From Eudromia elegans (Eukaryota; Chordata; Aves; Tinamiformes; Tinamidae), in assembly GCA_003342815.1 (NCBI GenBank), contig PTEX01000032.1, forward strand, positions 743,882 to 807,881: a stretch of DNA of 64,000 nt, read 5' to 3'. A model generated the notes under the pieces. That model ran no database searches. It was not told the origin of the DNA and saw only the letters and a list, made by a program, of their open reading frames with translations. Below, one piece after another: positions 62,884-64,000 of the stretch. The position numbers and the translations under genes are program-made. Within the stretch, counting starts at the first letter, position 1. Every line of letters starts with the position of its first letter.

Positions 62884-64000
62884 CAACCCTCTTTAGTTAT
62901 TCCCAGCTTTATGGCTGATTTGTGGCTTAATTTGGGGTAACTAATTTAATTTTTCTGTCCTAGAGAATCCATTTGTGGGCGGGATTTGGGGAAGCAGGCT
63001 GTTTTCAAGCCTGTATCAGAGCAGCTTAGGCTATCCTAGGTTCTCCTTGGGATCTCAGCGAGGTCCTCTGCCCTTGCCGTGCATTTGCTTGGGTTTTTGC
63101 CATGGTTCCTTCAGCAGTCTTGAGAGGTGTCCAGCGCATGGGGAACTGCCCGGTGCCACAGTGTTTGGGCCCTGGGCTCCATCTGTGTTTTACCAGGTAG
63201 CAAATTCTTGGAGGAGGTTCTGGGTTGACAAACCGGTGCTTTCAGGCAGCGTTTCACATGTGCCATGTCGTGCCCGTTGCAGTGGTGTGTGCTTAAACCA
63301 GACTGTTTAACTGATTTAACCTGGGCTTTGGGGCCTCAGAGGCCTCAAGAGGTTTCTTATTTGGTCAGACTCTTACTTGTTTTTGCCTGACTTGTCACAG
63401 CTCTGTGCCCATCCTAAGAGCAGCAGTTTTGCTGTGGTCGTGTACTGCAAACCAGTTTGTTACTCACTCACAGCATCGTGGAGCAGACTGGGTGGTCTGG
63501 ATGCTTCCTTTGTACCCAGAACATGACAAAGAAAAATCAACGACCTGAATGGCATGTGCTTTTACTAGGTTAGAGAGGAGATAGAGGCAGTTTTAATTTG
63601 TCTGTTCTAGTGGCGTGATATTTCAGGGGTGGTGGCAGGTGAACCTCCTGCTATTATGAATTCTCAGTTCAAGAACAGCTGTAAAGGGTTATTTGGTATA
63701 AGAGAGTGCTAATTGTACAAATCATTACCTCGAGCCTGACATGCCTCCGCTGTTTATTCTGTAGCAGTAATTAATTCTATAATTAGAAACCGTTCTGTTA
63801 GGTGCTTCTCTGGGAACTCAGCCTGGTGGCCTGGGCAGGAGGCTTTCAAGAAGCTGAAGAGGCACGAGGATGACCTTGGGAATTCGGCTACTTTTGCCAG
63901 CAAGACCCGGGTTGCTTCACTGAGAGATCCTTCCTTCAAAATACAGCCTGGGTTGGACAACCTCCTTTCTTGCTGCTGAGATTCCGTGCCATGCTTGGAT
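62884..64000. other. Non-coding stretch to window end
   Basis: No gene is recognised. A 111-codon plus frame (62975-63310) lacks motifs. Composition is mixed. Confidence 0.5.

Noticed and set aside
1-64000. Bacterial, phage, CRISPR or plasmid features
   Set aside because: There is no gene-dense layout, no ribosome-binding sites or operons and no spaced direct-repeat array. CR1 and CpG patterns show vertebrate nuclear DNA.

Overview
This window looks like vertebrate nuclear DNA, most likely from a bird. The clearest sign is a CR1 non-LTR retrotransposon 3' end at 3841-4362, with its typical tail, untranslated region and reverse-transcriptase C-terminus. There are two more CR1 remnants (36775-36962 and 50161-50214), ancient MIR/CORE-SINE remnants, and no mammalian-type Alu, B1 or L1. 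Interspersed repeats are sparse. A crocodilian or turtle cannot be strictly excluded, but the CR1 type and low repeat load fit a bird best.

I found no convincing protein-coding gene. The longest open frames (about 150-208 codons) lie in GC- or CpG-rich DNA, in an AT-rich microsatellite or inside repeats. None shows a recognisable domain, membrane plan or conserved motif except the CR1 fragment. I read the window as intergenic or deep intronic DNA. A possible last exon of an unseen plus-strand transcript lies at 2441-2665, based on an acceptor-like site and an AATAAA signal, but it is weak.

Layout: 1-2.7 kb is GC-rich with a small CpG island at 1.6 kb. 2.7-11.5 kb is mostly AT-rich with the CR1 copy and a short CpG cluster at 8.0 kb. 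A CpG island lies at 11.5 kb, then homeodomain-motif-rich DNA around 12.6-13.0 kb. At 16.1-16.35 kb there are two foldbacks, one with 32-bp arms. Three CpG-dense blocks are packed into 20.3-23.0 kb. From 23 to 33.5 kb there is little recognisable apart from short repeats and a MIR remnant. At 33.6-34.8 kb two AT-rich blocks that look regulatory flank a probable solo LTR. From 35 to 57 kb the DNA is plain, with decayed CR1 and MIR pieces and microsatellites. At 57.66-58.16 kb a CpG-dense stretch meets an AT-rich block. At 62.8 kb there is an unusual T35A14 tract.

No genes can be shown to work together here. The candidate functional content is regulatory (CpG islands, AT-rich blocks that look conserved) plus one hairpin that could be transcribed. 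I see no undescribed multi-gene system. All counts were made by hand, and conservation could not be tested.
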